In this document: positions 11,113-21,820 of the stretch, piece after piece
Layout: each line of letters begins with the position of its first letter
How positions within the stretch are numbered: position 1 is the stretch's first letter
Assembly: GCF_026262505.1 (NCBI RefSeq)
Contig: NC_067207.1
Span: 21,420,082-21,484,081, forward strand
DNA length: 64,000 nt
Origin: Trichomonas vaginalis G3
Lineage: Eukaryota > Parabasalia > Trichomonadida > Trichomonadidae
Direction of reading: 5' to 3'
The notes under the pieces: model-generated
Told to the model about the DNA's origin: nothing
Seen by the model: only the letters and a program-made list of their open reading frames with translations
The model's database searches: none
Position numbers and translations under genes: made by a program

Positions 11113-12751
11113 ATGACGACTAACTATTTGGTGCCAAACACTAAACCGATTAATGGAAATGTATTTCATTCATTCGAAAAGATAAATGAAATATTCGCAA
11201 AGAATGACGGTAGAAGATATTATAGAGAACTTGAAAGTTCATGCTATGACTCTGATGCTCCATATTTTGATGATAAACAAACTCATTTAAGAATTACAAA
11301 TCCGGCTCATGATGTGAACCAATTAGGTGACACATATATTAAACGCAAAGTTAAAGCAACTCTTGTTTCAAATAAAGCTTTCACATGTGATGCCACTTTT
11401 AAATGCATGCGTTTATTCGTTGGTTACAAATCATCAAATCAAAGCTTTAAACAATTAGAAGTAGAAACTGAAAGAGGTGATGCCGGTTATCTTCAGATGG
11501 ATTGCGCCGTGAATCTTTTGCATTTGCAACATATAAACCAAAATCAGAAAGGAAAGTTAAAAAGTTTGTTCATTCGTTATATAATAATGTTCAAAAATAT
11601 GATAACTCAGTATGTGGTAAATATATTGACCCATCGGAAGTTTTCAAGAAAGCAAATGAAGAAGTTGATGTCACTTTTGATATGATTATTCCGGTAAATG
11701 ATTTGTTAGCATTTCAGGCGTTCGATGATTATCCTAAATCATTTGGTGATATCATTCTTAAATATTATGTTTTCAGGGATACTTTAGTATTTTGTCAGGT
11801 TGACCCATTAAGAGTTGCTGATTTACAAAATTACGTTTATGAAAAGATAACTGATGAAAATTATGAAAAGATATGAATCATGTTTATAAATATGATCGCA
11901 AATTCCAACAAATCGGACTTCCTGCCAAATTAATTACAAGCTTAGCCGCTACAACTGCTGACGCAACAGTTGAAGACGTTATTATTTCATGCACAAAGAT
12001 GGAAGTTTTAGAGGATAAATGTATTACACCAGGATATGGTTTAATTGAAGAATCAGTTAAAGCAATACCACGTTTATTCAGTAAGGAAGATCCATTCATG
12101 ATTCCAGCTCAACATATTGACGTTCGTTCACTAAATGGAGGTTGCATCACTCCAGAAGGTATCAGCTCAGATTTCTCATATGCTCTTCATAATGTTACAG
12201 ATGTTGTGTTAACATTTCCGAAAAATGCAATGCAAAGAACAGTTTTAGAAAATCCAATGCTTCGAGGTCTTCAGGTCACTATAGATTCAAGAAACTTCCC
12301 TGATCAAGCGATGACCACAGTGGGTGACATATTCTTTACACGTATGCTTCAAGCTTCTGATTTAGATGGAGTGAATGAATGCACGGAAGAATATGAGGAC
12401 TCATTAACTAGACCACTGAATGCAGATGATGGCACGCCATTAGCTAGAACATGGAAAGACCAAACCTCATTCTTATGCACTATTCCAGTTCAACGTGATG
12501 GAGCGGGTATATTCTTTGATGGATTAGAAACTTTTAACTCACAAGTTACAGTACAAGTGAAAGCTTATCCAATCATTCAGGGTGAAAATGACACTTACTG
12601 TTCAAAGGTGACAAATCCTCCTCAGGTTTGGTTTACTAGGACTACATATTGGACATGGACACCGGATGAAGGTTTGAAATATCATTCAACAGGTACACCA
12701 CCACAGTATAGAAGTTCATATGATGAAATATTGATGAATAGAAATGTTTAA
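11113..12751 (+). pseudogene. Major capsid protein (double jelly-roll type), in three reading frames
   Basis: Three consecutive open segments (11113-~11500, ~11502-11876, 11873-12751) give about 545 residues, the usual size for a Polinton major capsid protein. The order of genes (capsid, then packaging ATPase) and the beta-rich composition with late LENPMLRGLQVTID and IPVQRDGAGIFF segments support the call. The first break (near 11500) is an indel: the second frame has no ATG there. At the second break the stop overlaps an ATG as ATGA (11873-11876), which could be read as a coupled start, but a simple one-base indel is more likely. The gene starts after a T-rich leader ending TAATAAATG. Confidence 0.7.
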
Positions 12752-12775
12752 AATTATAAATTTATTTTTGATTAA

Positions 12776-13603
12776 ATGGATTTAAATTCATCCACCCCTT
12801 ATGAAGAATTAGCAGGAGTATATAATACATACGTAGATGATATGATTAATGAAGCATTGAGTGATAATAAACATGCTCTATCTAAGGAAAAATTAATGAA
12901 AATTCCATATTCTGAATATTACTTAAATTCAATCACTGCAGCAATTGGTAAACAAAATAAAGGTAACACATTAACGATATTAAAACAAATTATCATTATT
13001 GCTAACACTTCCCCCTATTCACATGTGTTAATTTATATCAACCGTTCAGGTTCACCTTCAGATGATACATTTGAATCTTTAAAGCATTTAATCAAAATTC
13101 CAATTATTTATTTATCACAAGAAGAAGCAGAAGATTATTTAAAAAACTTTTTAATGTATAAAGAATTATATAATACAATCAAGAAGCAAGGATTAGAGGA
13201 TAAAATTATTGATAAACAACGGGATGAATTATTTGAAACACTTTCCATTTCAAATTTTGATAAAGAATTTTTGCATTCACTCATTTTTCTAGATGATGCA
13301 GTGAAATCAAAACTAATAACAAATGAGAAATCATATTTTAATCAGTTATTAACTCAATGTCGACACATTCAGTGTTCATTTTTTATGGCTGTTCAATATT
13401 TCAAAGCATTAAGCACAAACATTAAATCAAATCTATCAACACTTTTCATTTTCAGTGGGTTTAGTCGTCAACAGTTGAATGTTATGCTTTATCAAGTGAA
13501 TTTACCAATGAGCATTAATGAACTTTACACACAATATCAGCAATTAGGTGAACATGGAAAAATAATAGTTGATTTAAATAAAGGGGGTGTTAAATTTGAT
13601 TAA
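12776..13603 (+). CDS. FtsK/A32-like genome-packaging ATPase with degenerate Walker A
   Basis: An intact 275-residue frame immediately follows the capsid gene, as in Polintons. The Walker B strand is clear (HSLIFLDDAVK), followed by the family's CRHIQCSFFMAVQYFKAL and LSTLFIFSGFSRQQ segments (sensor and arginine-finger region). The Walker A region reads IGKQNKGNTLTILKQ: the glycine spacing is kept but the invariant Lys before Thr is Asn. Expected role is ATP-driven packaging of element DNA into capsids; the lysine loss questions activity. The start follows TTATTTTTGATTAAATG. Confidence 0.75.
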   Translation: MDLNSSTPYEELAGVYNTYVDDMINEALSDNKHALSKEKLMKIPYSEYYLNSITAAIGKQNKGNTLTILKQIIIIANTSPYSHVLIYINRSGSPSDDTFESLKHLIKIPIIYLSQEEAEDYLKNFLMYKELYNTIKKQGLEDKIIDKQRDELFETLSISNFDKEFLHSLIFLDDAVKSKLITNEKSYFNQLLTQCRHIQCSFFMAVQYFKALSTNIKSNLSTLFIFSGFSRQQLNVMLYQVNLPMSINELYTQYQQLGEHGKIIVDLNKGGVKFD

Positions 13604-13643
13604 CTTTTTATAATTAATTTTTATTTTTTATTTATAATTAAAC

Positions 13644-14543
13644 ATGACAGAAATAGCAAATCTTTTACAAGCTCCATTAAAACAAGGGACAAACAAAAGG
13701 GGTGCATATAATAGAACTATGAAAGTTCCCGATGGAATGAAAGAATTAGTTCATATTGTTGCTGGTCTTCAAAAAGATGTTAAACAAATGAGAAATGTTT
13801 TAACATTACCAGAAGCTCAAGCATATGCCAAACGTCACGGTCCAAATTGGGAAGCACACGAAGCAGACATTACGGGTCCAAATGGAAAACCTGATGGTAT
13901 AAATGAAGTTTTCGTTACTGATGGACAAGGTAATATTAAAGTCATAAATGGTTATAAATTAACTGTATCTGATTATCCTAAACGTAAAGCATATAATGAA
14001 CATTATCCTATGCAATTTGATGAAAATGGAAAAGCTGTTAAACAATACATTGGAGAAGGTGAAAATGGTCCAATTAATTCATACCGTCATAATCCATATT
14101 CTTATTTCAATGAGGAATTAAATGCTATTGAAGAGGGACCGGAGGGATTACCACGATATTCTAACCAGTTTGATGGTCAATATGCAAATATTAGACCTGA
14201 AATTTCAGCTAAGAAATTCTTTAAAGTTGCTTTATTTGATCCAGTTTTCGCAAATGTTAAAGATGAACTTAAACAACAATTCCAACCAATTATAGTAGCA
14301 AGAATTGCATCAGGTGCTTTATCTCAAGCATTCAAAGATTTAATTAAGAAACCATTATATCAGCAACGAGGTTTAACTTATGATTTAGTTAAGGAATCAG
14401 ATAAAAGAAAATTTGAGAAATCAGTTGATTATAAGAATGCAATTAATGAATATATTCGGTCTATTAATTTCGATGAAACAGCTAAAAATCAACTTCATGA
14501 ACAAATACAGGGAATAATAGATTCAAAAGTTCCAGTAAAATAA
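13644..14543 (+). CDS. Conserved virion-module protein, 299 aa, function unknown
   Basis: An intact frame with ATG after a long T-rich leader. The N-terminus is basic (residues 14-25) with a short helical segment; the middle contains Gly/Asn turns ([20 protein letters not shown]) and aromatic NPYSYFNEE; the C-terminal 110 residues look helical. No catalytic motif or membrane segment is seen. It sits between the packaging ATPase and other structural genes in one plus-strand block, which suggests a structural or assembly protein. I do not recognise a named family. Confidence 0.6.
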   Translation: MTEIANLLQAPLKQGTNKRGAYNRTMKVPDGMKELVHIVAGLQKDVKQMRNVLTLPEAQAYAKRHGPNWEAHEADITGPNGKPDGINEVFVTDGQGNIKVINGYKLTVSDYPKRKAYNEHYPMQFDENGKAVKQYIGEGENGPINSYRHNPYSYFNEELNAIEEGPEGLPRYSNQFDGQYANIRPEISAKKFFKVALFDPVFANVKDELKQQFQPIIVARIASGALSQAFKDLIKKPLYQQRGLTYDLVKESDKRKFEKSVDYKNAINEYIRSINFDETAKNQLHEQIQGIIDSKVPVK

Positions 14544-14575
14544 AAGTTTAAATATATTTTTTTATTCGATTATAA

Positions 14576-15228
14576 ATGAGAAGACGTTTTACTAGTCAAA
14601 AGAACACTAACGCAAAAGCAGAGATTACGGTTGGTTATAACGTAAATGATGATAAATCACGAATTATTCAAAATGTTAAAGTTAATGTTAGCCCTGAATT
14701 AACAAGGTCAGCAACTCAACCAAATTTATTAACTCATGACTTACCGAAGAATGAGGAGAATGAAGACCCAATCATTTTATCTGAACCTGGTAAAGAACCC
14801 GTTGAAATTCCCACTTATCCAACATACCCAGCACCTCTTTCATCAAACATCGAGAACCCATATAAAATAGACATTAATTTTGAATTAATGAAAATTTACC
14901 GTGATATAATAATTAATAATTATGATTCAATAATAAATTTAATTGACCAATCCGGTTTAATTATTTTACCTTATGAATCATTAATTCACATTATCGCCAT
15001 TCTTTGTGATGTTCAAGATTCAGACGTTAAGATTCAATTTTTCATAGATGATGGGTTTCATGCTGTGGAATAGTTGCAAAAATAAATCCTATAAAGGATA
15101 TTAGCACAATTAAGATATCAAAGAACGGAACAACAACAGAACTTCATTTAACATATAATGATATTTATAATAAAATAGTTGATGAATATAAAATATCACT
15201 TGAAAAATTCTTTGTTAAGGCTATTTAA
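14576..15228 (+). pseudogene. Hypothetical virion-module protein, frameshifted near its 3' end
   Basis: The first frame gives 165 residues to a TAG at 15071-15073. The next frame is open without a start from about 15065 to TAA 15226-15228 and continues in the same style (ISKNGTTTELHLTYNDIYNK), so a single-base indel near 15065 probably splits one protein of about 215 residues. The N-terminus is basic (MRRRFTSQKNTNAKAE), the middle Pro-rich. The 3' end overlaps by 4 bp the convergent gene ending at 15225. No family recognised. Confidence 0.55.
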
Positions 15229-15704
15229 TATTCAAGCATTAACATTAACGAATAATAATCCTTTGAATCATAATCAATAATAATTGACCTTTCACCAGTT
15301 TCTATCGTTTGTTTTATTTCTTTTTGTTCCCCACTATCCGGATCAGTCATTGTAATTGTTTTTGTTATAGTATCAGCTTTATCTTTAACTTCAATCTTTT
15401 TTCCATCAGGATATTTAAACCAAAATTCCAAAAATTCGATATTGTCAATCTGTTCATATTTTAATCTATCAATTGCATTTTTAATACCATCTGAAAATCT
15501 TATGAAATGGTCATTATATGGGTTTGATTGAACTAAATTTGAATGAAGTGAAATATAACCCGATGATGAATATGACATCGACTCATATTTTCTGAAAACA
15601 CTAAAATTTATAACATGAATGAATTTTTTATTCGTTGAATTTATGAATTCTTGAGGTAATCTTATTTTAGTTTTATTTATCACTGGAAAATAACGCTTTA
15701 CCAT
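15225..15704 (-). CDS. Penton-like (single jelly-roll) minor capsid candidate, element A
   Basis: I start at the ATG at 15704 (MVKRYFPV); a TTG-initiated extension to 15731 is possible but unlikely. The protein is about 159 residues. The C-terminal block has FLEFWFKYPDGKKI and ends YYSLMLMLEY, the strand-turn-strand ending seen in element B's FQVWFTTDGRKRI and FYLELSFIYN. That shared ending is why I group them as penton-like. A KEIKQTIETGE insert separates the two strands here. It would occupy capsid vertices; the assignment is by pattern, not by alignment. Confidence 0.45.
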   Translation of the reverse strand: MVKRYFPVINKTKIRLPQEFINSTNKKFIHVINFSVFRKYESMSYSSSGYISLHSNLVQSNPYNDHFIRFSDGIKNAIDRLKYEQIDNIEFLEFWFKYPDGKKIEVKDKADTITKTITMTDPDSGEQKEIKQTIETGERSIIIDYDSKDYYSLMLMLEY

Positions 15705-15724
15705 ATTTTTAATCGTAATAAAAA
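15705..15724. promoter_or_regulatory. 20-bp divergent intergenic region
   Basis: Only 20 A/T-rich bases separate the ATG of the minus-strand penton-like gene from the ATG at 15725. Two opposing start sites must therefore overlap here or lie inside the genes, showing how compact Maverick promoters are. Confidence 0.35.
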
Positions 15725-16435
15725 ATGTCAATTATCAATATTATTTCGAATAATAGTTGTGAATTAAATTTAACAGTTAGCGGAATTTATAATGTTACTC
15801 TCGTTTCTGTGAGTGGTAAATTTAATCCCATTCTTTTAGACCCTTCAGATTATATATCATTTATTAAAGATGACCATGAAAAAACGTATGATATGTATAT
15901 AAATAATGTGATCACGAAATGGGATATTAACATGATTTTAAGTTATTTAAATGAATCATTTATCGTATGGTATGAAGAAAATTTTAAATCAAAACCTGAA
16001 AAACTTTTTGAACTTGATGAAATAAATAACCTTATTAAATTCCCGCTGAAAATTAAATTTTGTACTCCTCATTTTCGTTCATTGTTGGGGATATTAAATT
16101 TTGAAAAAGATGTTGGGGATGTTTTGTATTCTGACACTGGTTCCAATTTCATTTTAATCAAATGTGATAAAGTTAATACCCCAATGAGATTTTCACATCA
16201 AACATTAGACCCTAACTCTTACCCATCAATACAAAACATTTTATCCATCAACTTAAACACATTTTCTTTATCATATCCGTTTCAATTATCCGGGAATTCA
16301 TTTATTCTTCATTCAAAAGATTTATCAAATATTAAATTTAGAATAACTGACCTATTTGATTGTGATTTAGAATTTATGAATGAAATATTATGGCAATTTC
16401 AAATAGAAAAAATAGCTGATGAGATAACGGATTAA
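15725..16435 (+). CDS. Jelly-roll-like structural protein candidate, 236 aa
   Basis: An intact frame rich in beta-strand-type alternation. The ending (IKFRITDLFDCDLEFMNEILWQFQIEKI) resembles the last strands of Polinton minor capsid proteins, where a turn with Asp is followed by a polar-hydrophobic strand. It lies between the penton-like gene and the fibre gene, so a vertex or fibre-base protein is plausible. No enzymatic motif. The start overlaps the T-rich leader of the divergent neighbour. Confidence 0.4.
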   Translation: MSIINIISNNSCELNLTVSGIYNVTLVSVSGKFNPILLDPSDYISFIKDDHEKTYDMYINNVITKWDINMILSYLNESFIVWYEENFKSKPEKLFELDEINNLIKFPLKIKFCTPHFRSLLGILNFEKDVGDVLYSDTGSNFILIKCDKVNTPMRFSHQTLDPNSYPSIQNILSINLNTFSLSYPFQLSGNSFILHSKDLSNIKFRITDLFDCDLEFMNEILWQFQIEKIADEITD

Positions 16436-16459
16436 ATATTTATTTTTAAATCATAATAA

Positions 16460-18073
16460 ATGATTAAACAACAGCAACCACAGCAACTTAAGGCGCAAAC
16501 CATTACATACGCCATATATGCATATAATTCAAAGACGGCAGAACAAACACAAAAGTTGAAATATGGAGATTTGGAGATAGTATTGAAAAATGACCATTTC
16601 GAATTCGTTTGCAAAGGTGGTGCAGTGATATCAAATATAAAAGAAATTTTATTTATGAATTCAAAAATTAAAGGTATAACGGATGATATAACATCAATTC
16701 CACCAGAAGAACAAAGATATTACGCATTAAATGCATTTCCCAAAGTTTTGAAGATTGGAAGATTTAATTTAAATGAGGAATTCATAAAAGGTTTCCTAAA
16801 TGACATAATGAAGAAAGCAGATAAGGAATATGTGGCTAGTGAGTTAGAGAAGAAAGCAAATTTGGTTTATGTTGATGAAAAAGATAATGAAATTAAAGAA
16901 AGGGTTGAATGGTATCATGAATGGACATCGAAGATTTTTAAAACTAAAGCTGATACAGGTTGGGTTTCAGGATGTTTAGACCTTAAAGCGGATAAAACTT
17001 ATGTTAATGATGAGTTAGAGAAGAAAGCAAATTTGGTTTATGTTGATGAAATATACCAAAGTTTGATAGGAACAACAAAAAATATTGAAACTATTGCTGG
17101 TGACTTTTCTGTCAATGAAGAAAATAAATATTTTAGATGGCAGTTTGTACAGTCCTTAAAAAATGGTACACGGTGTAAACTCATTCCGAAAAATAACAAT
17201 GAAATGTATGTAAGTTATAAAAAGAATGATGGCACACAAGTTAAAGTTCCATTAGACAACAACTGTTACTTAAACTTATATGGAGACGAACAAAAGAAAT
17301 ATTTAAGAGTTTATGAAATGACAGATATGACATTGTCTAACCTAGCTCCAGCACCATATTATTATGACTATGGAGATGATGTCAGAACACCACATGTAGA
17401 TGAACAAAAGTTAACATTATATTTAGATTATTATAGATATAAAAGATATAATGCAATAGAAAAAACAAGAATAGTATATTATTATACAGATGACAGAAAT
17501 AAATATTATAGTCAAAATTTTACCTACCCTGAAAACATAAGATTATATTATAAAAAATATTCTAACACAAACCAAAAGAAACCTGAAATAGTTGCACTAT
17601 ATTTTAAGTTCAAAAGAGACAATCCTATAATATCTCATATGTTTGATTTAATGAACCCAGTAGGTTCTATTTATACATCTACGGATGCAAGAGGTCCTCA
17701 AGCAATGTTTGGTGTTGGTGCATGGGAACAAATAGTCGACAGGTTTTTGTATTGTGCAAACTCATCAAAGGAAACAGGGGGAAGTAAAACGATTACAGGT
17801 GAAAATTTACCTGCACACAGTCACTACATAGATTTAAGCACATCTCAAGCGGGTTGGCATAAGCATAGATATTGGGATTGGTCAGGAATGACAAAAGGTA
17901 AAGGATATGATGTTAAAGATGACGTTAAGTTTGCTATAAATTGTTACTGGAGTGACACTCAGGGAGAAGGAAACCATACACATTTCGTTTCAGGATATAC
18001 ACAAACAACAGGACAAAGTAAAGAATACATGCCACCATTTATGACAGTTTACGCATGGTATAGAGTTCAATGA
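16460..18073 (+). CDS. Phage tail-fibre-like receptor-binding fibre, 537 aa (element A)
   Basis: The C-terminal ~145 residues are a tail-collar/fibre-tip type domain: NPVGSIYTS, then FGVGAWEQIVDRFLYC, GGSKTITGENLPAHSHY, HKH, a late HTHF and the terminal MPPFMTVYAWYR. Three HxH pairs recall metal-stabilised trimeric tips of phage fibres. The stalk (about residues 110-200) has KADKEYV and KANLVYVDE heptad-like repeats typical of trimeric fibres. The segment around residues 200-390 is Tyr-rich and unlike element B. DNA of the stalk repeat and tip is nearly identical to 34703-36007. It is the last long gene of the virion block. Likely a vertex fibre that binds a host cell surface; trimerisation and receptor are inferred. 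Confidence 0.8.
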   Translation: MIKQQQPQQLKAQTITYAIYAYNSKTAEQTQKLKYGDLEIVLKNDHFEFVCKGGAVISNIKEILFMNSKIKGITDDITSIPPEEQRYYALNAFPKVLKIGRFNLNEEFIKGFLNDIMKKADKEYVASELEKKANLVYVDEKDNEIKERVEWYHEWTSKIFKTKADTGWVSGCLDLKADKTYVNDELEKKANLVYVDEIYQSLIGTTKNIETIAGDFSVNEENKYFRWQFVQSLKNGTRCKLIPKNNNEMYVSYKKNDGTQVKVPLDNNCYLNLYGDEQKKYLRVYEMTDMTLSNLAPAPYYYDYGDDVRTPHVDEQKLTLYLDYYRYKRYNAIEKTRIVYYYTDDRNKYYSQNFTYPENIRLYYKKYSNTNQKKPEIVALYFKFKRDNPIISHMFDLMNPVGSIYTSTDARGPQAMFGVGAWEQIVDRFLYCANSSKETGGSKTITGENLPAHSHYIDLSTSQAGWHKHRYWDWSGMTKGKGYDVKDDVKFAINCYWSDTQGEGNHTHFVSGYTQTTGQSKEYMPPFMTVYAWYRVQ

Positions 18074-18117
18074 ACGCTCAATGTTTGTTTCACAAACTTT
18101 AGGAGCTCCAAAAGAGT

Positions 18118-18151
18118 GAACGGTATAATTTAAATTTTTATTTTAGTATAA
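18118..18151 (+). promoter_or_regulatory. T-rich promoter block (matches 1774-1806)
   Basis: The GAACGGTATAATTTAAA start and the following T-rich run match the block ahead of the microprotein at 1807. The two sites lie at corresponding ends of the element-A arrangement. Confidence 0.45.
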
Positions 18152-18304
18152 ATGAAGATTCTACCATATGGTGTTATTGGAAGAGATAAAGATGGAAACC
18201 CAATATTTGATCCAAAGTTAAAATTCAAGTTACTGACAAGACAACAACTTGAAAAGTTGTTGAAACCAAAACAGGATGAGAAAATGAGAAAGAAAAAAAT
18301 TTAA
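18152..18304 (+). CDS. Maverick microprotein, 50 aa
   Basis: A short frame starting MKILPYGVIGRDKDGNPIF, ending EKMRKKKI and TAA. The LTRQQLEKLL segment and the EKMRxKK tail resemble the 45-aa protein at 22130. It has its own T-rich leader and sits 26 bp ahead of the next microprotein. Function unknown. Confidence 0.5.
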   Translation: MKILPYGVIGRDKDGNPIFDPKLKFKLLTRQQLEKLLKPKQDEKMRKKKI

Positions 18305-18330
18305 ATTATGTAATTTTATTTTTATCATAA

Positions 18331-18513
18331 ATGACAAAATTAATTAAGCCAACTATTTCTAAATTAATGTTACCAATGAAATCATTTCGTGGAGTACTTA
18401 TCCCAGGTTCTTCACAATTAGCTGGGGTAGGTGTTGTGACTCAAGGTGGAACGTTAGCGAATCCATTCAAATTATTAACTAAAGATGAAGTTAATAAAAT
18501 GATGATAAAATAA
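18331..18513 (+). CDS. Maverick microprotein, 60 aa
   Basis: The frame starts MTKLIKPTISKLMLPMKSF and ends in LLTKDEVNKMMIK. The last 12 residues fit the LT-x-x-E/Q-hydrophobic-x-K pattern shared with the other two element-A microproteins. The centre is Gly-rich and hydrophobic (GVGVVTQGGTLAN). It is preceded by TTTTATTTTTATCATAAATG. Role unknown. Confidence 0.5.
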   Translation: MTKLIKPTISKLMLPMKSFRGVLIPGSSQLAGVGVVTQGGTLANPFKLLTKDEVNKMMIK

Positions 18514-18524
18514 CTGATAACAAA

Positions 18525-19341
18525 ATTTGATTTCAGGTTATTCAATAATTAATTATTTTTGAAGAACTGAAGGTGTCACTATGTCACTATATGTTATCGT
18601 TAATGGTTTCGTTAATGATTTCAGGTTATTCAATAATTAATTATTTTTGAAGAACTGAAGGTGTCACTATGTCACTATGTGTCACTCGGTTATTTAACTT
18701 CTCTGAAAAAATGAGACAACATGACATTTTGACAACATCACTGGAAATATATGTTATCGTTAATGATTTCGTTAATGGTTTCGTTAATGATTTCGTTAAT
18801 GGTTTCGTTAATGATTTCGTTAATGATTTTCAGGTTATTCAATAATTAATTATTTTTGAAGAACTGAAGGTGTCACTATGTCACTATGTGTTATCGTTAA
18901 TGGTTTCGTTAATGATTTCAGGTTATTCAATAATTAATTATTTTTGAAGAACTGAAGGTGTCACTATGTCACTATGTGTCACTCGGTTATTTAACTTCTC
19001 TGAAAAAATGAGACAACATGACATTTTGACAACATCACTGGAAATGTATGTTATCGTTAATGATTTCGTTAATGGTTTCGTTAATGATTTCGTTAATGGT
19101 TTCGTTAATGATTTCGTTAATGATTTCAGGTTATTCAATAATTAATTATTTTTGAAGAACTGAAGGTGTCACTATGTCACTATGTTATCGTTAATGGTTT
19201 CGTTAATGATTTCAGGTTATTCAATAATTAATTATTTTTGAAGAACTGAAGGTGTCACTATGTCACTATGTGTCACTCGGTTATTTAACTTCTCTGAAAA
19301 AATGAGACAACATGACATTTTGACAACATCACTGGAAATAT
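18525..19341. repeat. Iteron-like array, inverted orientation, with TTTCGTTAATG tandem tracts
   Basis: About four complex units carry, in reverse orientation to the arrays at 1300 and 21821, the TTTTTGAAGAACTGAAG block, short GTCACTATG tandem tracts, the TTCTCTGAAAAA block and the TGACA core. Between units lie runs of an 11-bp repeat (TTTCGTTAATG/TTTCGTTAATGA type) and a palindromic AATAATTAATTATT. The ~800 bp hold no convincing gene; the minus-strand frame at 18938-19138 (SLTKPLTKSLTK) is just the 11-bp repeat translated. It faces the array at 21821, so the primase-helicase gene is bracketed by inverted repeats. Confidence 0.85.
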
Positions 19342-19401
19342 GATGCAGCCCAAAAATAAAATTAGTTTTAAAATTATTTTTATTTTTTTATTCCTATATA
19401 A

Positions 19402-21797
19402 ATGACGGCAACAAACAACAATAGTGACTATATCGTTTCTGATGAAAAAGTTATTGATCCATTAGTTGAGGAATTAGTTGAGGAATTAGTTGTGGCAACA
19501 AACAACAATAGTGACTATATCGTTTCTGATGAAAAAGTTATTGATCCATTAGTTGAGGAATTAGTTATGACAGAAACTAAAACCCTCAGCGAAAGAATTG
19601 GTAAAAATGATTGATTTACATAACTACCTCAAACATGATGGAGGAAGAGGAAGGAAAACCGGTATGGCTTTATTAGTAAATAAAATTCCAAATTTAACGA
19701 TTATAGATGTTGATATCAATAAATCGTACAATGATGAACTTAAAGAAACGGTTAGAAAAGACATTTTATCAAAACTTTCGGATAAAGATGTTATCGTTAA
19801 AACCGCTTCGGGAGGTCTTCACATTTATTGCAACACTAATTTCTTCTATGCAGTTTCGAACAGAATGATTAAATGTTATTCCTGCAATGATTATGATATT
19901 GATATAATGACTTCTATTGATGATTCAAAGCGTTCATTAGTGGTTATGGCTGATTCAAGAGTTCGCAAGAATGCAACAGAACCAATCAATACATACTCAT
20001 TCATTCGTGGAAGTTATGACTCAACATTAACTAGAACAGTGAATGATGTATTAAATGATTTGAATATTAAGGTAAGAGTTGAACAAAAGAATGAAGAAAT
20101 AAAGACTATCATGAATGAAAACAAAGATGCAAACATTGACGATAAACTTGCCCAGAGCATAGTTGATGGTATCTGTGATTTTGAAGTACATAATGACGGT
20201 GGAAACATGAATTTAGAAAAAGAAGTTACATTATTCACACTGTTTCAAGCAATTAATTCGTTACCTAATCATTTAATTAATGAAGCATACGACAACGTTT
20301 ATAACTTCTGCAGTTTAACAAAAATGCAAAAAGTAATTTTGAAAAAGCACGTGATAGATATGCATATTTAATGACTTCTCCATTTGTTTTGGTGAAGATT
20401 CTAAAACTATATCAAAAGGAATATTATGATGAATATGTTTTACCTTTATTACGTAAGCCAAAAATAACATTTGATATAAAACTTGATGACTCGTTTTTGA
20501 TAACAGATATTAGACGCAAGGCTGAAAATCATCAGTATAAAAACAGTTCTGAAGTAATTGAGGATTTATCACGTGTAACCCGTTTTGTAGATTGTGGAAA
20601 TAAATATTTCATTCAAAAGGACTACAATATCCACGACAAAATGAATCAAATATCATTCGTTCTTCAATCAAACATGAAAGAGTCACTTAAAATGATTAAA
20701 TTATTTAAAGAAGAAGGTAAAACAATAACAGCATGGGATGTACTATTAAATCAATTGTCTTCATTAACCGTTAAGGGTGTTTGCTTTAAATCTAATTCTC
20801 CTGATGTTTTCTCAACGTTTCAAGGTTATAAATACAACATTCTCGAAAAACTAGATTACTCAAAAATTGAGATGTTTATGGATTTCATTCATGAAGTTAT
20901 TTGTGATAATAACGATGAAGTGTATAAATACCTTCTCGGCTGGATTGCATCAATGATTCAACATCCTGGAATCAAGAATGAAACAGCAATTATTTTGAAA
21001 GGACTTCAGGGAACAGGTAAAAACAGATTCACGGACATTATTTCTGAACTTCTCGCCGGTTATTCATGTAAAAACATTACTGAAATAAGTGAGCTAACGG
21101 GTAATTTCAATTCAGTAGTTGAGAATAAAATGTTTCTTGTACTTAATGAACTCAAGAATGTTGGTGAAGATAGACTCGCAAACTTCAACGCTTTGAAATC
21201 AATTATAACGGATAATGAGATTAGAATTAATGAAAAGAATCAACCCAGAAGAACAGCTCAAAACGTTGCAAACTTCATTTTCGTAACTAACAACGTTTAC
21301 CCTGTCAAAATTGAAGTTGGAGACAGAAGATATGTGGTTTTAAGAGTTAATGGTAAATCAAGGGTCAATTTGATTACTTCAAGAATTTAATGAATTCATG
21401 CACAAAGGAATTTTATGATAATTTACTGACGTATTTTATGCAATATGACCTTTCATCATTTAATGTACGAATCATACCAATGACTGAAGCCAAACAAGAT
21501 TTAATTGAATTATCATCAAATCCTTTAGATGTATGGATAAATACACATTATGATGAATTGTGTGCAGGTATGATATGTAAAAATGCTTTATTCTGCAAAC
21601 CATCAGACATGAAAGACAAGAATTTTCAAATGAGTATTAAAGATAAATGTGATAAGAAACAGAGAAGAATAGATGGTAAACAAACATGGTGTTATGTTTT
21701 GAAAGAAGAAATGAAAGGATTATATAAACAGGTTGAACCAAACGATAATGAGGATTCATTTACTGATGATGAAATACCTGTAAATGAAGCTTTATAA
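19402..21797 (+). pseudogene. Primase / superfamily 3 (D5-like) helicase, three frameshifts
   Basis: Open segments 19402-19614, 19598-20371, 20371-21390 and 21390-21797 line up into one protein of about 790 residues. Single-base losses near 19605 and 20320 are revealed by the continuous copy at 1-1249; a third lies near 21365. Motifs: PrimPol DVD and TASGGLHIY; helicase Walker A LKGLQGTGKNRF; Walker B MFLVLNELKN; sensor NFIFVTNNVYP with DRRY. An in-frame ~87-bp duplication (NNNSDYIVSDE repeated) lengthens the N-terminus. It primes and unwinds element DNA. It is flanked on both sides by iteron-like arrays in opposite orientations. Confidence 0.85.
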
Positions 21798-21820
21798 AGT
21801 ATGATTGGAATTTATTTTTG

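Noticed and set aside
15705..15731. TTG start for the minus-strand penton-like gene
   Set aside because: An ATG at 15704 fits the short-leader rule of the neighbours; the TTG extension overlaps the divergent gene's start.
18938..19138. Minus-strand 66-aa frame (SLTKPLTKSLTK)
   Set aside because: It is produced by the 11-bp TTTCGTTAATG tandem repeat.
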